From assembly GCF_042680125.1 (NCBI RefSeq), contig NZ_JBHTNY010000032.1: a stretch of DNA of 64,000 nucleotides; one strand, written 5' to 3'. This DNA is from Robinsoniella peoriensis (lineage in GTDB: Bacteria > Bacillota > Clostridia > Lachnospirales > Lachnospiraceae). Shown here piece by piece: positions 40,219 to 49,549 of this stretch. The notes under the pieces were generated by a model. That model saw only the letters and a program-made list of their open reading frames with translations, did not search any database and was not told the DNA's origin. Positions within the stretch are counted from its first letter, which is position 1. Each line of letters begins with the position of its first letter. Position numbers and translations under genes: made by a program.

Positions 40219-40323
40219 AATAGTCCTCCTCGTTTCGGCTTTGTCTTTTTCTGAGATACATTTGTGCGTCCTACAAACATATTCTATCGCTATCTGCTAT
40301 TTTATTACTACCGTCCACATTCG

Positions 40324-40698
40324 TCAAGTCTTTTTTTCACTTTTATACCGGGCAATTTGGACGGCATCTTCGATTTCCAGATCTCGTTCTCCTGCCAATG
40401 ACTCCAAATGGTGTCTGAATTCGTGCAAAATAGTCTTACGGAGCTTCTCTTTCAGCCTTTCTTTCGGCAATGTGCCATAAATCCGCTGAAAAGACCCATA
40501 GTATATCACAACGTACCTTCCCAGAAAAGGATTCCTGCAATACTGACCCATGATGCTCAATTCTCTGCCAACGCTCTCCGGGTGGCGCTTCTCTTCTTCC
40601 TTTAAGATAACACCTCCGCTTAATTCCCGGAAAAATTCTTCCGGAAGTGTGGCTACTATTTCAGACATCATCTCTTCAAATTCCTCGATGGTTACCAT
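40324..40698 (-). CDS. minimal zincin-type metallopeptidase family protein
   Basis: The 124-aa protein has the extended zinc motif HEFRHHLE (H92, E93, H96, E99) of the minimal zincin family PF06262 (DUF1025). The upstream strand GRYVVIYYGSFQRIYG and VATLPEEFFREL near the N-terminus agree with it. No signal peptide, so cytoplasmic. Peptidase activity has been proposed from structure but substrates are not established. The ATG at 40698 follows AGGAGG by 6 nt; a longer in-frame start is not needed. It sits 39 bp after the aldehyde dehydrogenase stop on the same strand and may share its transcript. Confidence 0.82.
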   Translation of the reverse strand: MVTIEEFEEMMSEIVATLPEEFFRELSGGVILKEEEKRHPESVGRELSIMGQYCRNPFLGRYVVIYYGSFQRIYGTLPKERLKEKLRKTILHEFRHHLESLAGERDLEIEDAVQIARYKSEKKT

Positions 40699-40737
40699 GC
40701 AGCTCCTCCTTTGCCAGGCATTATTCAAACAGTTCCT

Positions 40738-42117
40738 TTATTTTAAGATCATTTTTAATATCTTAAAATAGATCCCTTTATATGGAGGATACCGAAACGG
40801 CAGATCAAGCCATCCCGCTTTTTTTAAAATACTCTTCTTGTGAGAAAAGGTCTCAAAACTATCCTTCCCGTGATATCCTCCCATTCCGCTGTCGCCAACA
40901 CCTCCAAAAGGCATATGGGAACTTGCCAGATGCATTACCGTATCGTTGATACATCCTCCTCCAAAAGAAGTATGCTGCAGAAAATAATTTTCGCGCTTTC
41001 TGCTGCAGGTGAAATAATAAGCCGCCAGGGGTTTTGGCCGCCTGGATACCATCCGTATCGCTTCCTGAAGTGTCCGAAAAGTCAGTACCGGCATCACCGG
41101 ACCAAAAATTTCCTCCTGCATTACCGGTGACTGCCACGTTATTTCATCCAGAATAGTAGGGGCAATCTGCAGTTTATCCGGATTCCCGGTTCCTCCTGCT
41201 ATTACTTTTCCCCCTTCTATCAGACCCATTATTCGTCTGTAGTGTTTTTCATTTACGATCCTGGTATAAATCTCCACCCCATCTACCGGCTTTTGATAAA
41301 GCTTTTCAATATAGCCTTTCATATAGGCTAGAAGCGGCTCCTTTACCTCTTCCTGGACCAGAAGGTAATCCGGAGCTACACATGTCTGTCCGGAGTTCAG
41401 ATATTTCCCCCAGACAATCCGTTTTGCAGCAAGTTTTAAATCAGCCGTTTCATCCACAATACAAGGACTTTTTCCGCCAAGTTCCAGACTTACGGGGGTA
41501 AGGTTTTTGGATGCTGCCTCCATAACCATTTTCCCCACCTGCACACTGCCCGTAAAGAAAATATAATCAAAGCGCTGGTTCAAAAGCGACTGGTTCTCCG
41601 CTCTGCCGCCCTCTATCACCGCTACATATTTTTCCGGATAAATCTCACCCAGCATTTTCTTCAATAGGCCGGATACCTCTGGTGAATAATTAGACGGCTT
41701 TAAAACAACACAGTTTCCGGCAGCAATAGCTCCTGCCAGGGGATCCAAAGATAACAATACCGGATAATTCCATGGCGACATCACCAGGGTTACACCATAG
41801 GGTTCCTGGTAAATGCGGCTGGCTGACGGGAAATTCGCCAGCGATGTCTTTACACGCTTCGGTTTCGCCCATGACTCTACATGGGATTGTATATACTTCA
41901 CTTCATCCAGGACAAGCCCGATCTCTGTTCCATATGCCTCAAATTCCGGCTTATTCAAATCAGCCTTTAATGCCAGGTAAAGTTCTTTTTCATATTTCTT
42001 TATTATTTTCCTAAGTTTACCAAGCTGTTCGATCCGAAATGAGATATCCAGCGTATGCCCTTCCCGAAAAAAAGTTCTTTGTTCTCTTATGATGGATTCT
42101 ATTGAATTCATAGACAT
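40738..42117 (-). CDS. aldehyde dehydrogenase (class 3 / AlkH-like)
   Basis: The 459-aa NAD(P)-dependent dehydrogenase shows the class 3 pattern. YGVTLVMSPWNYPVLLSLDPLAGAIAAGN is followed by IFFTGSVQVGKMVMEAASKNLTPVSLELGGKSPCIVD, with the general base Glu in LELGG. The catalytic Cys is in YLNSGQTCVAPDYLLV, and EEIFGPVMPVL and FGGGCINDTVMHLASSHMPFGGVGDSGMGGYHGKDSFETFSHKKS follow. The last block and a hydrophobic C-terminal tail (GIYFKILKMIL) resemble fatty or long-chain aldehyde dehydrogenases, which associate with membranes. The start follows AGGGGG; a second ATG three codons in is an alternative. Confidence 0.92.
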   Translation of the reverse strand: MSMNSIESIIREQRTFFREGHTLDISFRIEQLGKLRKIIKKYEKELYLALKADLNKPEFEAYGTEIGLVLDEVKYIQSHVESWAKPKRVKTSLANFPSASRIYQEPYGVTLVMSPWNYPVLLSLDPLAGAIAAGNCVVLKPSNYSPEVSGLLKKMLGEIYPEKYVAVIEGGRAENQSLLNQRFDYIFFTGSVQVGKMVMEAASKNLTPVSLELGGKSPCIVDETADLKLAAKRIVWGKYLNSGQTCVAPDYLLVQEEVKEPLLAYMKGYIEKLYQKPVDGVEIYTRIVNEKHYRRIMGLIEGGKVIAGGTGNPDKLQIAPTILDEITWQSPVMQEEIFGPVMPVLTFRTLQEAIRMVSRRPKPLAAYYFTCSRKRENYFLQHTSFGGGCINDTVMHLASSHMPFGGVGDSGMGGYHGKDSFETFSHKKSILKKAGWLDLPFRYPPYKGIYFKILKMILK

Positions 42118-42203
42118 TTTCCCCCTTTCAAATAATAATACAGACCACTTGCTTCATTAAGTAGTATTATAACGAAGATTCTTAACAAACGCAAATAAAA
42201 CTA

Positions 42204-42340
42204 TTGTTTATTATACCCAACTTCGCTATACTATAATATTGAGAGTTAAAGTGTGAAAGAAAACTGCTTTCACATTATCTATTAATGCAGTATCGCATCT
42301 GAGCCTGCGATATGCAGAGGTATAATTTGACAAATGAAAG
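42204..42340 (+). promoter_or_regulatory. promoter and structured leader of the small protein-MATE unit
   Basis: A promoter-like TTGTTT and TATACT pair lies at about 42204-42232. The leader has two consecutive hairpins: TGTGAAAG (42252-42259) / CTTTCACA (42267-42274), and TATCGCA (42291-42297) / TGCGATA (42306-42312). The second is extended by flanking GCAG-type bases. I do not recognise a known riboswitch; the leader could still regulate the transporter. Confidence 0.4.
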
Positions 42341-42358
42341 ATTGGGAGGTGATCACAC

Positions 42359-42532
42359 ATGGAAACATTTGAGTATGTTGTGGAAGCTATTGACGGAGAT
42401 TATGCGCATTTAAAGAGAACAGATCAGGAATGCGGCGAGTTAAAACTGACAGCCCGTGCACTTCTGCCGCCGGAAATTATGGAAGGCACCCATCTTCGTC
42501 AGGAATTCTTTGAATACACAATTATAGATTAG
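42359..42532 (+). CDS. 57-aa protein, DUF3006-like
   Basis: A small gene with an excellent GGGAGGTGA 6 nt before the ATG and a full-length frame of 57 codons. The product begins METFEYVVEAIDGDYAHLKR and ends with LPPEIMEGTHLRQEFFEYTIID. This is the pattern of DUF3006-like small beta-barrel proteins ('...DGDYA.L...G....LP..I.EG..L'). It has no signal peptide. The MATE gene follows 16 bp later, so the two are almost certainly cotranscribed. Function unknown. Confidence 0.75.
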   Translation: METFEYVVEAIDGDYAHLKRTDQECGELKLTARALLPPEIMEGTHLRQEFFEYTIID

Positions 42533-42548
42533 ATAAGAGGTAACGTTA

Positions 42549-43937
42549 ATGAATAACAGTAATGAATTTCTTGGTACAAAAAAAGTCAGCCATCTGATGC
42601 TCCAGCTGGCGCTGCCTGCAATTACAGCCCAATTGGTTAACATGCTCTATAATATTGTAGACCGGATCTACATCGGGCATATGCCGGATGTAGGCCCCCT
42701 GGCACTGACCGGTGTCGGGCTTTGTTTCCCCATAATTATCCTGATCACGGCTTTCAGCAGTCTGATCGGAATGGGCGGAGCTCCCCAGATCTCTATGAAG
42801 ATGGGGGAAAATGACATGGATGGGGCGGAAAAGACCCTTGGTAACTGCTTTGTGATGCTTATTGGCCTGGCCGTTGTATTAACTGCTTTTTTCTTAATCT
42901 TTGGTGAACCTTTGCTTTTCCTTTTTGGTGCCAGTGAAAATACAATATCCTACTCACTGGATTATATGAATATATACGTCCTGGGAACCATATTTGTTAT
43001 GACTGCACTTGGGTTAAATTCTTTTATCACTGCACAGGGATTTGCAAAAATCAGTATGATGACCACTATTATCGGTGCCATCATTAATATTGTACTGGAT
43101 CCGATATTTATCTTCGGCTTTGGCATGGGTGTGAAAGGTGCCGCACTTGCAACAATTTTATCCCAGTGTGTATCCGCAATCTGGGTACTTCGTTTTCTCA
43201 CCGGGAAGAAAACCATTCTTCGTATTAAAAAAGCGGATTTTAAAATTAACAAAAAGATCATTATTCCGGTGCTGGCACTGGGAGCTTCTCCCTTTATTAT
43301 GAGCAGCACGGAAAGCCTGCTGAATATATGCTTTAACTCGTCCCTTCAACGTTTTGGAGGCGACCTGGCTGTGGGCGCCATGACCATTCTGGGCAGTATC
43401 ATGCAGTTTGTCCTGCTTCCTTTACAGGGGTTGTCACAGGGAGCCCAGCCAATCATCAGCTATAATTACGGAGCCCGCAAACTGGATCGTGTAAAACACG
43501 CTTTTAGACTTTTGTTAATTGCTTCGATCCTATATACATCGGTATTCTGGCTGATTATTATGTTCTTCCCGCACCTGATGCCGTCCTTATTCGCAAGCAG
43601 TCAGGAACTGCTGGATATCTCAGCCTGGGCAGCGAGGATCTATGCCGGCGGTGTATTTATGATGGGGGTTCAGATTGCCTGCCAGCAAACCTTTATCGCA
43701 CTGGGACAGGCCAAAATTTCCCTGTTTTTGGCGCTGCTGCGTAAAATAATTCTGCTGATACCGTTTATTTACATACTGCCGCTGTTTATATCAGACAAAG
43801 TTTTTGCTGTATTTCTGGCAGAACCCATTGCCGATATCCTGGCCGCACTTACAACCCTAACGCTGTTTATCCTTAAATTCAAAAAAATTCTCAGGGATCA
43901 CGCAAAACAAAACCCGGATTCCTGCAATATTGCTTAA
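42549..43937 (+). CDS. MATE-family efflux transporter
   Basis: Sodium- or proton-coupled multidrug exporter of 462 aa with 12 predicted helices in two related halves. Typical pieces are MLQLALPAITAQLVNMLYNIVDRIYIGHMPDVGPLALTGVGLCFP at the N-terminus and GLNSFITAQGFAKISMMTTIIGAIINIVLDPIFIFGFGMGVKGAALATILSQ in the middle. LQGLSQGAQPIISYNYGARK marks the second half. It belongs to the NorM/VmrA-like group common in Clostridia. AAGAGGT precedes the ATG. It follows a 57-aa gene and ends at a strong bidirectional terminator. Substrate unknown. Confidence 0.92.
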   Translation: MNNSNEFLGTKKVSHLMLQLALPAITAQLVNMLYNIVDRIYIGHMPDVGPLALTGVGLCFPIIILITAFSSLIGMGGAPQISMKMGENDMDGAEKTLGNCFVMLIGLAVVLTAFFLIFGEPLLFLFGASENTISYSLDYMNIYVLGTIFVMTALGLNSFITAQGFAKISMMTTIIGAIINIVLDPIFIFGFGMGVKGAALATILSQCVSAIWVLRFLTGKKTILRIKKADFKINKKIIIPVLALGASPFIMSSTESLLNICFNSSLQRFGGDLAVGAMTILGSIMQFVLLPLQGLSQGAQPIISYNYGARKLDRVKHAFRLLLIASILYTSVFWLIIMFFPHLMPSLFASSQELLDISAWAARIYAGGVFMMGVQIACQQTFIALGQAKISLFLALLRKIILLIPFIYILPLFISDKVFAVFLAEPIADILAALTTLTLFILKFKKILRDHAKQNPDSCNIA

Positions 43938-43996
43938 ATGTGAATTTGAATTGTGCATAGCCAGGTATGCCTGCCATCTGGCGCTCTGCTGCTGAA

Positions 43997-44040
43997 AAAG
44001 AGTGGACTGCAGGATAGAAACGTCCTGCAGCCCACTCTTT
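43997..44040. terminator. bidirectional terminator between convergent genes
   Basis: An 18-bp stem with one mismatch: AAAGAGTGGACTGCAGGA (43997-44014) and TCCTGCAGCCCACTCTTT (44023-44040). T runs lie on both strands. It serves the MATE gene (+) and the serine acetyltransferase gene (-). Confidence 0.9.
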
Positions 44041-44073
44041 CTAAAAATTGCTCCTTCCGAAGCGTCCTCTTAT

Positions 44074-45033
44074 TTAATCCTGCTCAACCCGGTTAAAGAA
44101 GCCTTCCTGGCCAATCTCAGCAGTCCGTACCGTAGAACGGTCTTTAAACTGCAGTTCCGGATTCTTGATACTTACCCTTGTATGCGCCGGAACGGAGGAA
44201 GTTAAAAAGGCATTACTACCAATTACAGCACCGGTTCCAATTACCGTCTCCCCACCTAATATTGATGCGCCGGAATATACGGTAACATTGTCTTCCAGGG
44301 TAGGGTGACGCTTTTTATTTCTAAGGCTCTGACCGCCTCTGGTCGATAACGCTCCCAGGGTAACTCCCTGATAGATCTTTACATTATCCCCGATGATTGT
44401 TGTCTCACCAATTACGACACCTGTTCCATGATCGATGAAAAAATTCTTTCCGATGGTAGCGCCGGGATGAATGTCGATTCCGGTGAGATTATGGGCATAT
44501 TCTGTCATCATACGGGGAATCAGCGGTACTCCCAGAACATGCAGTTCGTGTGCAATCCGGTTGATGGTAACCGCATATACTCCGGGATAAGAGAAGATGA
44601 TTTCATCCGTATTATATGCCGCCGGATCCCCATCATAAGCCGCCTGGACATCCGTCGCAAGAATATCCCGCAGTTCCGGAAGTCTTTGGAGAAACTGCAG
44701 TACAATTTCCTCTGCTCTTGCTTCCGCCACTTCTTCCGTTAATTCACCGGTAATCTGCTCATGCTGCAATGCTTTGGCTACCTGCTTTTTCAGTTTGTAC
44801 TGAATATTTTCCAGCAGTTCACCCACATGATATTCAATGGAACTTCCTTTTAAATTCTTCAATTCAAAATACCCCGGGAATAAAACAAAGCGGATCATTT
44901 CCAATATTTCAATAGTCATATTTCTATTCAAACGGTTCGTACAATCAATATTACAAATAACCGGATGCTTCTGATAACTGACCAGTAACGAATCCACTAA
45001 ATTTTTCATTTCCTCCGGTGTTGCTTTATACAT
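44074..45033 (-). CDS. cysE: serine O-acetyltransferase (EpsC/SrpH type)
   Basis: Acetylates serine with acetyl-CoA to O-acetylserine, the first step of cysteine synthesis. The 319-aa protein has an N-terminal helical region of about 150 residues and a left-handed beta-helix of hexapeptide repeats. Key segments are GIDIHPGATIGKNFFIDHGTGVVIGETTIIGDNVKIYQGVTLGA and HPTLEDNVTVYSGASILGG, with catalytic His in FIDHGTG and IHPGA. The length and SRGGQSLR-type loop (STRGGQSLRNKKRHP) fit the longer EpsC/SrpH subgroup. No cysteine synthase lies next to it. A promoter is seen at 45087-45116 and AAGGAGG before the ATG. Confidence 0.92.
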   Translation of the reverse strand: MYKATPEEMKNLVDSLLVSYQKHPVICNIDCTNRLNRNMTIEILEMIRFVLFPGYFELKNLKGSSIEYHVGELLENIQYKLKKQVAKALQHEQITGELTEEVAEARAEEIVLQFLQRLPELRDILATDVQAAYDGDPAAYNTDEIIFSYPGVYAVTINRIAHELHVLGVPLIPRMMTEYAHNLTGIDIHPGATIGKNFFIDHGTGVVIGETTIIGDNVKIYQGVTLGALSTRGGQSLRNKKRHPTLEDNVTVYSGASILGGETVIGTGAVIGSNAFLTSSVPAHTRVSIKNPELQFKDRSTVRTAEIGQEGFFNRVEQD

Positions 45034-45086
45034 AGTGTTCCTCCTTAAAGCTGCCTGCTTATTTTTGCTTTCGTAATATAATATTG

Positions 45087-45116
45087 ATTATATATCATAA
45101 AGTCACTGATTTACAA
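45087..45116 (-). promoter_or_regulatory. promoter for the serine acetyltransferase gene
   Basis: Minus-strand TTGTAA (45116-45111) and TATAAT (45092-45087) with an 18-bp spacer, about 55 bp before the ATG. Confidence 0.6.
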
Positions 45117-45148
45117 GCAAAAGTATGGGTTTGTTGATAAAACCTCCA

Positions 45149-47617
45149 CTATTCAGAAAATCGGATTCTTTCGATCATACTCTGTTTTCTGAAATTTTTC
45201 ATGATTAAATAAGTCAGCAGCAGCTGAATAATAAGTACCACGGCAATCAGAGCAGCCGTCTGCATAGCAGGATAATGGTAACTGATAATCCCAAACATGC
45301 GGTCCTTCTTCGCATTCAGGAAGGTCAGATATCCCAGCAGGTTTCCAATCCCCAGAGAAAGTACCAGTGTCCCGGCAGTGTAAAAGATTCCTTCCATCTG
45401 AAGCATCCTTACCATCTGCTTTTCCGAGAGTCCGATAGCCTGCATGACCCCCAGTTCTCTTCTCCTTACATAGATACTGTTGATCATGGTGTTCACCAGA
45501 TTCATGATGCCTACGCCGCCTAAAACAACCATGAAAACATAACACAGCTGAGAAAGAAGCGCCGTTGTCTTTTTATTCGTACTTACTTCCTCTTCATAGG
45601 TCTCCAGTTTAAGAAATTCCTGTCCGTCTGTAATTTCCCGCAGCTGCTTTTCCACATTCTTAAGTTCTTTTTTGTCTGCAGCTATGGACCAGTGGTAATC
45701 CATATTGTATCCCCCCAGCTCATCTGCGACTGATTTCGGGAGCAGAAAGTTGCAAAACTGATTTAAACTATAGGGCATATCAGCAACCGCCGCAACTTCA
45801 AATGACTTCTCAATACTGTTGTCTCCATTTCCCACAATTATGCGGATTGTATCACCTAACTTCCAATCGGGTGCCCAGTGCTGCATATTTTCATCCATAA
45901 TAATTTTGTCACCCTGGAGCAAATCCTCATAGGTGCAGTTTCCCTCCACAATACTCTTTTCCATTTCGTCTGCATATTCTTCCGGTATTCCAATAATACG
46001 CGTATTCCAAAGCTCTTCCCCGTCTTTCAGATCCTTTAGCCGGACTTCTGCTTCACTGGATTTTGTGATCTTTTTCACTCCCGGGATGCCAGCGATTTTC
46101 TTTTCCATTTCCCCATTTAACGGATTATTCTGGCAGATTGCAGTCCATTCCCGTTCCGGATGCATTTTATCACCTCTGGAACTGTCAATAGATACCTCGA
46201 AATCATCAAACATGGCAGCTCTTGCAATCTCTACCGGATCCGCACAGGATAAAACTGTGGAAAGCACCATATATAAAATACCCGTCAGACTCAGCGTGAT
46301 GATTGTCATTACTGTTCGTTTCTTATTCCGTGAGAGGTTTGCTCCGGTTAAATGTACAAGCCGCATCTCCGAATGGCCTTTTCTTCCTTTTTTCCGGGTC
46401 TTCATGCTGCCGTCATACCGCATGGCCTCTACCGGAGATATCTTAGCGGCAATCTGCATGGGACGAACCATGGAAACTGCAACGGTAAGCAGCGTTACAG
46501 CCAATGCCATAATATAAATCCATGCTTTAAATATAGGAACATCATGCTGATCGATCAGCTGCCTGACTGCAATTCCTATGGTATCATCCGGTGAGTAAAC
46601 CGTCATCAAATACCTGAATCCTACAAACGATAATATACTCCCAATGATCAGTCCGATGGGGATTGCTGCAGCTGCCACCAGCATTCCTTCCCGAAATACA
46701 ATCTGACGGATCTGACGTTTGGTGGCACCCAGCGCTTTAATCTTACCAAATTCCTGTACTTTATAAATCATGGAAATGTAATAGATGCTGTATATGGTCA
46801 TGATGCCTGCAAAAATCACCACCAGAAGAATAGCCGCAACTCCTGCGTAAAACGCAGGGTCCACATAATTAGCCAACAGATATTCCGAGTTATCCGCTAT
46901 ATCTGCTTCCACAATTCCCACGTCTGCCGCCAAATCCCGGTAGACATTTTTAATTTGATCTTTTGTCATGGAATCCGCTCCTGAGACCCGGAACAGAACC
47001 CTGTATTTCCGTTCCTTCACAGGCTGTACCCGCTCCATAAAGTCTTTGGAAACCAGCGCTGAATAAACTTTCAGTTCCTTTTGCTCTTTCGACGTAGGCA
47101 GCAGTCCGCTAATGAGAAAATCTTCTCTCTTCTCATAACCGATACCGCCTGTCTCTATGGGCTGATATGGCAGTTCAATGGTATCACCTACACCTGCTTC
47201 TATGCCCATTGCCTCTAAAAGTCCGGAAGAAACTGCTATTTCATTTCCGCCCTTTGGAAAATTTCCTTTTTCCAATTCCATTTTACCAAGTCTCAAAGCC
47301 TCGTCATCCATATAACACAGCATTCCGGATCCTTCCGGTATAGAAATCTGTGCCGGGTCCTGCCGCAGACCCATGGTCTCAATCTCAGCCCGGTGGGAAA
47401 TCTCCTCTGCTGTTTGGAAATCTACATTTCGGTACATACCGTGAAAGGTAGGAAAAACTTTATTGATAGCAGCCATTTGCACATCTATGGTTCCAAAACC
47501 CACTGTAGGAATGACAAATATAAGTATGGTAGTGAGAACAATTGCTATACCGGCTAAAATATTTTTTCCCTTATTTTGTTTCAGGTTGGACAGCGCTGTT
47601 TTATTTACTGTATTCAT
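45149..47617 (-). CDS. FtsX-type ABC transporter permease
   Basis: The 822-aa membrane protein has two FtsX units. A membrane helix at about 20-40 is followed by a large outer domain. Three helices lie at about 255-385 (including YSIYYISMIYKVQEFGKIKALGATKRQIRQIVFREG, the usual FtsX cytoplasmic loop). A fifth helix near 435 and a second outer domain come next, then three C-terminal helices with YVRRRELGVMQAIGLSEKQMVRMLQMEG. The paired loop motif 'E.G...A.G....Q' is the FtsX hallmark. The start overlaps the ATPase stop (ATGA). Together with the adjacent two-component system this is probably a drug- or peptide-responsive exporter. Confidence 0.92.
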   Translation of the reverse strand: MNTVNKTALSNLKQNKGKNILAGIAIVLTTILIFVIPTVGFGTIDVQMAAINKVFPTFHGMYRNVDFQTAEEISHRAEIETMGLRQDPAQISIPEGSGMLCYMDDEALRLGKMELEKGNFPKGGNEIAVSSGLLEAMGIEAGVGDTIELPYQPIETGGIGYEKREDFLISGLLPTSKEQKELKVYSALVSKDFMERVQPVKERKYRVLFRVSGADSMTKDQIKNVYRDLAADVGIVEADIADNSEYLLANYVDPAFYAGVAAILLVVIFAGIMTIYSIYYISMIYKVQEFGKIKALGATKRQIRQIVFREGMLVAAAAIPIGLIIGSILSFVGFRYLMTVYSPDDTIGIAVRQLIDQHDVPIFKAWIYIMALAVTLLTVAVSMVRPMQIAAKISPVEAMRYDGSMKTRKKGRKGHSEMRLVHLTGANLSRNKKRTVMTIITLSLTGILYMVLSTVLSCADPVEIARAAMFDDFEVSIDSSRGDKMHPEREWTAICQNNPLNGEMEKKIAGIPGVKKITKSSEAEVRLKDLKDGEELWNTRIIGIPEEYADEMEKSIVEGNCTYEDLLQGDKIIMDENMQHWAPDWKLGDTIRIIVGNGDNSIEKSFEVAAVADMPYSLNQFCNFLLPKSVADELGGYNMDYHWSIAADKKELKNVEKQLREITDGQEFLKLETYEEEVSTNKKTTALLSQLCYVFMVVLGGVGIMNLVNTMINSIYVRRRELGVMQAIGLSEKQMVRMLQMEGIFYTAGTLVLSLGIGNLLGYLTFLNAKKDRMFGIISYHYPAMQTAALIAVVLIIQLLLTYLIMKNFRKQSMIERIRFSE

Positions 47618-48288
47618 TGGCTCACCACCTTACCGTCCTCGATGACCAGAATCCGGTCTGCCATCTGGGCAATGGTCTCATCATGGGTAATCATCACCAA
47701 TGTCTGCCCATATTCATTTACACAAGCCTTCAGCAGAGAAATCACTTCCAGCTCCGTTTTGGAATCCAGATTTCCTGTCGGCTCATCCGCCAGTATAATC
47801 GCCGGTTTTGCCGCCAGGGCACGGGCTATCGCTACTCTTTGCTGCTGTCCGCCGGACAGTGTGTTGGGAAGAGACTTCAATTTATCTGAGATTCCAATCC
47901 TCTCCGCCAAATCCATTACAAAGTTTCTGTCCACCCTTTTCTTATCCAGCCCCATTGGAAGGACAATATTTTCCCATACGTTAAGCGACGGAATCAGGTT
48001 ATAGTTCTGGAATATAAATCCGATTTTTCTTCTTCTGAAAACAGCCAGCTGCTCATCTTTTAAATCAAAAACACTTTTCCCCTCAATCAGAATTTTTCCG
48101 CTGTCCGGTCGATCCAACGCTCCCAGCATGTGAAGCAGCGTACTCTTTCCGGATCCCGAACGCCCCACTATTGCAGTAAATTCACCTCTCTGGATATTCA
48201 TGGAGGTATGGTCGATAGCTTTTACCAGACTCTCCCCGCTGCCATAATATTTACACAAATCCCATATTTCCAGTAACATCGTGCTCAT
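47614..48288 (-). CDS. ABC transporter ATP-binding protein (MacB/LolD-like)
   Basis: The 224-aa ATPase partners the permease that overlaps it. Walker A is GRSGSGKST (about residue 42), the Q-loop FIFQNYNLIPSLNVWENI, the signature LSGGQQQRVAIARALA, Walker B AIILADEPTGNLD and the H-loop MITHD. The NLIPSLNVWENIVLP and ADEPTGNLDSKT sequences are those of the LolD/MacB/YtrE group. GGAGAG lies 5 nt before the ATG. Between it and the kinase gene are 106 bp with repeated TCTTACA motifs, probably the regulated promoter of this transporter. Confidence 0.94.
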   Translation of the reverse strand: MSTMLLEIWDLCKYYGSGESLVKAIDHTSMNIQRGEFTAIVGRSGSGKSTLLHMLGALDRPDSGKILIEGKSVFDLKDEQLAVFRRRKIGFIFQNYNLIPSLNVWENIVLPMGLDKKRVDRNFVMDLAERIGISDKLKSLPNTLSGGQQQRVAIARALAAKPAIILADEPTGNLDSKTELEVISLLKACVNEYGQTLVMITHDETIAQMADRILVIEDGKVVSQ

Positions 48289-48325
48289 TAGAACTCTCCT
48301 TTTCTTCTCTGTTATTCTTCCTTCA

Positions 48326-48381
48326 TCTTACACGCTTATTCTTACAACAGCATTGCGGATAAGATAACAGATTTGTAAGAA
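48326..48381. promoter_or_regulatory. TCTTACA repeats upstream of the second ABC operon
   Basis: TCTTACA occurs at 48326-48332 and 48340-48346 in direct orientation, and TGTAAGA at 48374-48380 inverted, making TTCTTACA...TGTAAGAA. The region is the 106-bp gap before the ABC ATPase gene, just after the kinase and regulator genes, so it may bind that response regulator. Spacing is less regular than in the first ABC system. Confidence 0.4.
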
Positions 48382-48394
48382 AACTCCTGCCCGT

Positions 48395-49549
48395 TTAATG
48401 AACTCTGCCATACTTCTTTGGAAACGTAATCTGAAAAATACAGCCCTTCATTCCCTTTTTTACACGAATACTACCTCCCTGTTCCTCTAGTATCTTTCTA
48501 GTCAGATACAGGCCAACCCCTGTTCCTTCTGTTTCCTGGACCGCAGATGATCTCCCACGGTAAAAACGTTTGAAGATCCGATGCATCTCTTCTTTTGGAA
48601 TTCCAACTCCCTGATCTTCTATTTCGATCAAAAAATAACTTACCATGGGCATCACCCGTATTTCAATGGAGGTTCCCTTCCCTGAATATTTTACAGCATT
48701 ATCCAGCACATTCAGTAAAGCTTCCTGGGTCCATCCGGGATCCTGCAGAACTTCTTCATCATCAAATTCATTGACCGAAATAGAAATATTCTTATCGAAA
48801 GCCTTCATAAAAACTCCGTTAACTGCGCCAAGAAGGGTTTTTTTCAGACTTTCCTGCCTTTTCTCAATCCGTATCATGTTTGCTTCCAGTCTGGACAGCT
48901 GTATTAATGATTTCGTCAGATTCTCAAGCTTTACCACTTCATGAAATCCCTGTTGTAAAAATGACTGCTGTTCCTCTTTTGTAAAGCTTCCGGTATCTGC
49001 AATCTCATAACACATTTTCAATGAAGCCAGCGGCGTTTTTAACTGGTGTGAAATATCGGTAACCAGAGCTTTTGTCTCCACTTCCTCCCGTTTCATTTTT
49101 TCTCTTAATACCTGGTTCTCTTCACTAAGCTGCTGCAGCTTGTCGTCCATTTCAAATAATTTTATTTCTGCCTGCTGAAATTTTCTCCTCTGGTATAAGA
49201 CCAGAATCCCAATCAAAAGCGTCATAAAAATAAAAGCAGAAATTATTACCGGCAAAAAAGAGGAAAGCGCTGGGGAAAATGACCGATAACCAGATTCATA
49301 GCCGTATTTTTCCGCCGCTTCCTGTCCTGCTATGGCAGCCTGACCACTGTCTGCCTCTGTTTTCCCCTTGAAAATGCTGACATACTCTCCTTGCGTTCTT
49401 GGCTCCATAAGAATGCATTGTCCAAGCAGCTTCAATTCTTCCCTGTGTACCGTATCAACCCATCCTATACAAGCCATTACACACCCTGTTATTACAAGAA
49501 AGAGCAGTCCTGCAAAAAGGGCTACTCTTTTATTACTTCCTTTGTCCAT
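48395..49549 (-). CDS. sensor histidine kinase
   Basis: The 384-aa membrane kinase has helices at about 9-30 and 92-118 around a 60-residue outer loop. A coiled-coil linker follows (about 120-155), then HisKA with the phospho-His in ALVTDISHQLKTPLASLKM. HATPase_c has NVLDNAVKYS (N), EDQGVGIPKEEMHRIFKRFYRGRS (G1/F) and GTGVGLYLTRKILEEQGG (G2). The DISHQLKTPL box is common in Firmicutes kinases linked to ABC exporters. The gene overlaps the regulator gene by 28 bp. The outer loop is short but longer than in BceS-type kinases that sense through the transporter. Confidence 0.92.
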   Translation of the reverse strand: MDKGSNKRVALFAGLLFLVITGCVMACIGWVDTVHREELKLLGQCILMEPRTQGEYVSIFKGKTEADSGQAAIAGQEAAEKYGYESGYRSFSPALSSFLPVIISAFIFMTLLIGILVLYQRRKFQQAEIKLFEMDDKLQQLSEENQVLREKMKREEVETKALVTDISHQLKTPLASLKMCYEIADTGSFTKEEQQSFLQQGFHEVVKLENLTKSLIQLSRLEANMIRIEKRQESLKKTLLGAVNGVFMKAFDKNISISVNEFDDEEVLQDPGWTQEALLNVLDNAVKYSGKGTSIEIRVMPMVSYFLIEIEDQGVGIPKEEMHRIFKRFYRGRSSAVQETEGTGVGLYLTRKILEEQGGSIRVKKGMKGCIFQITFPKKYGRVH

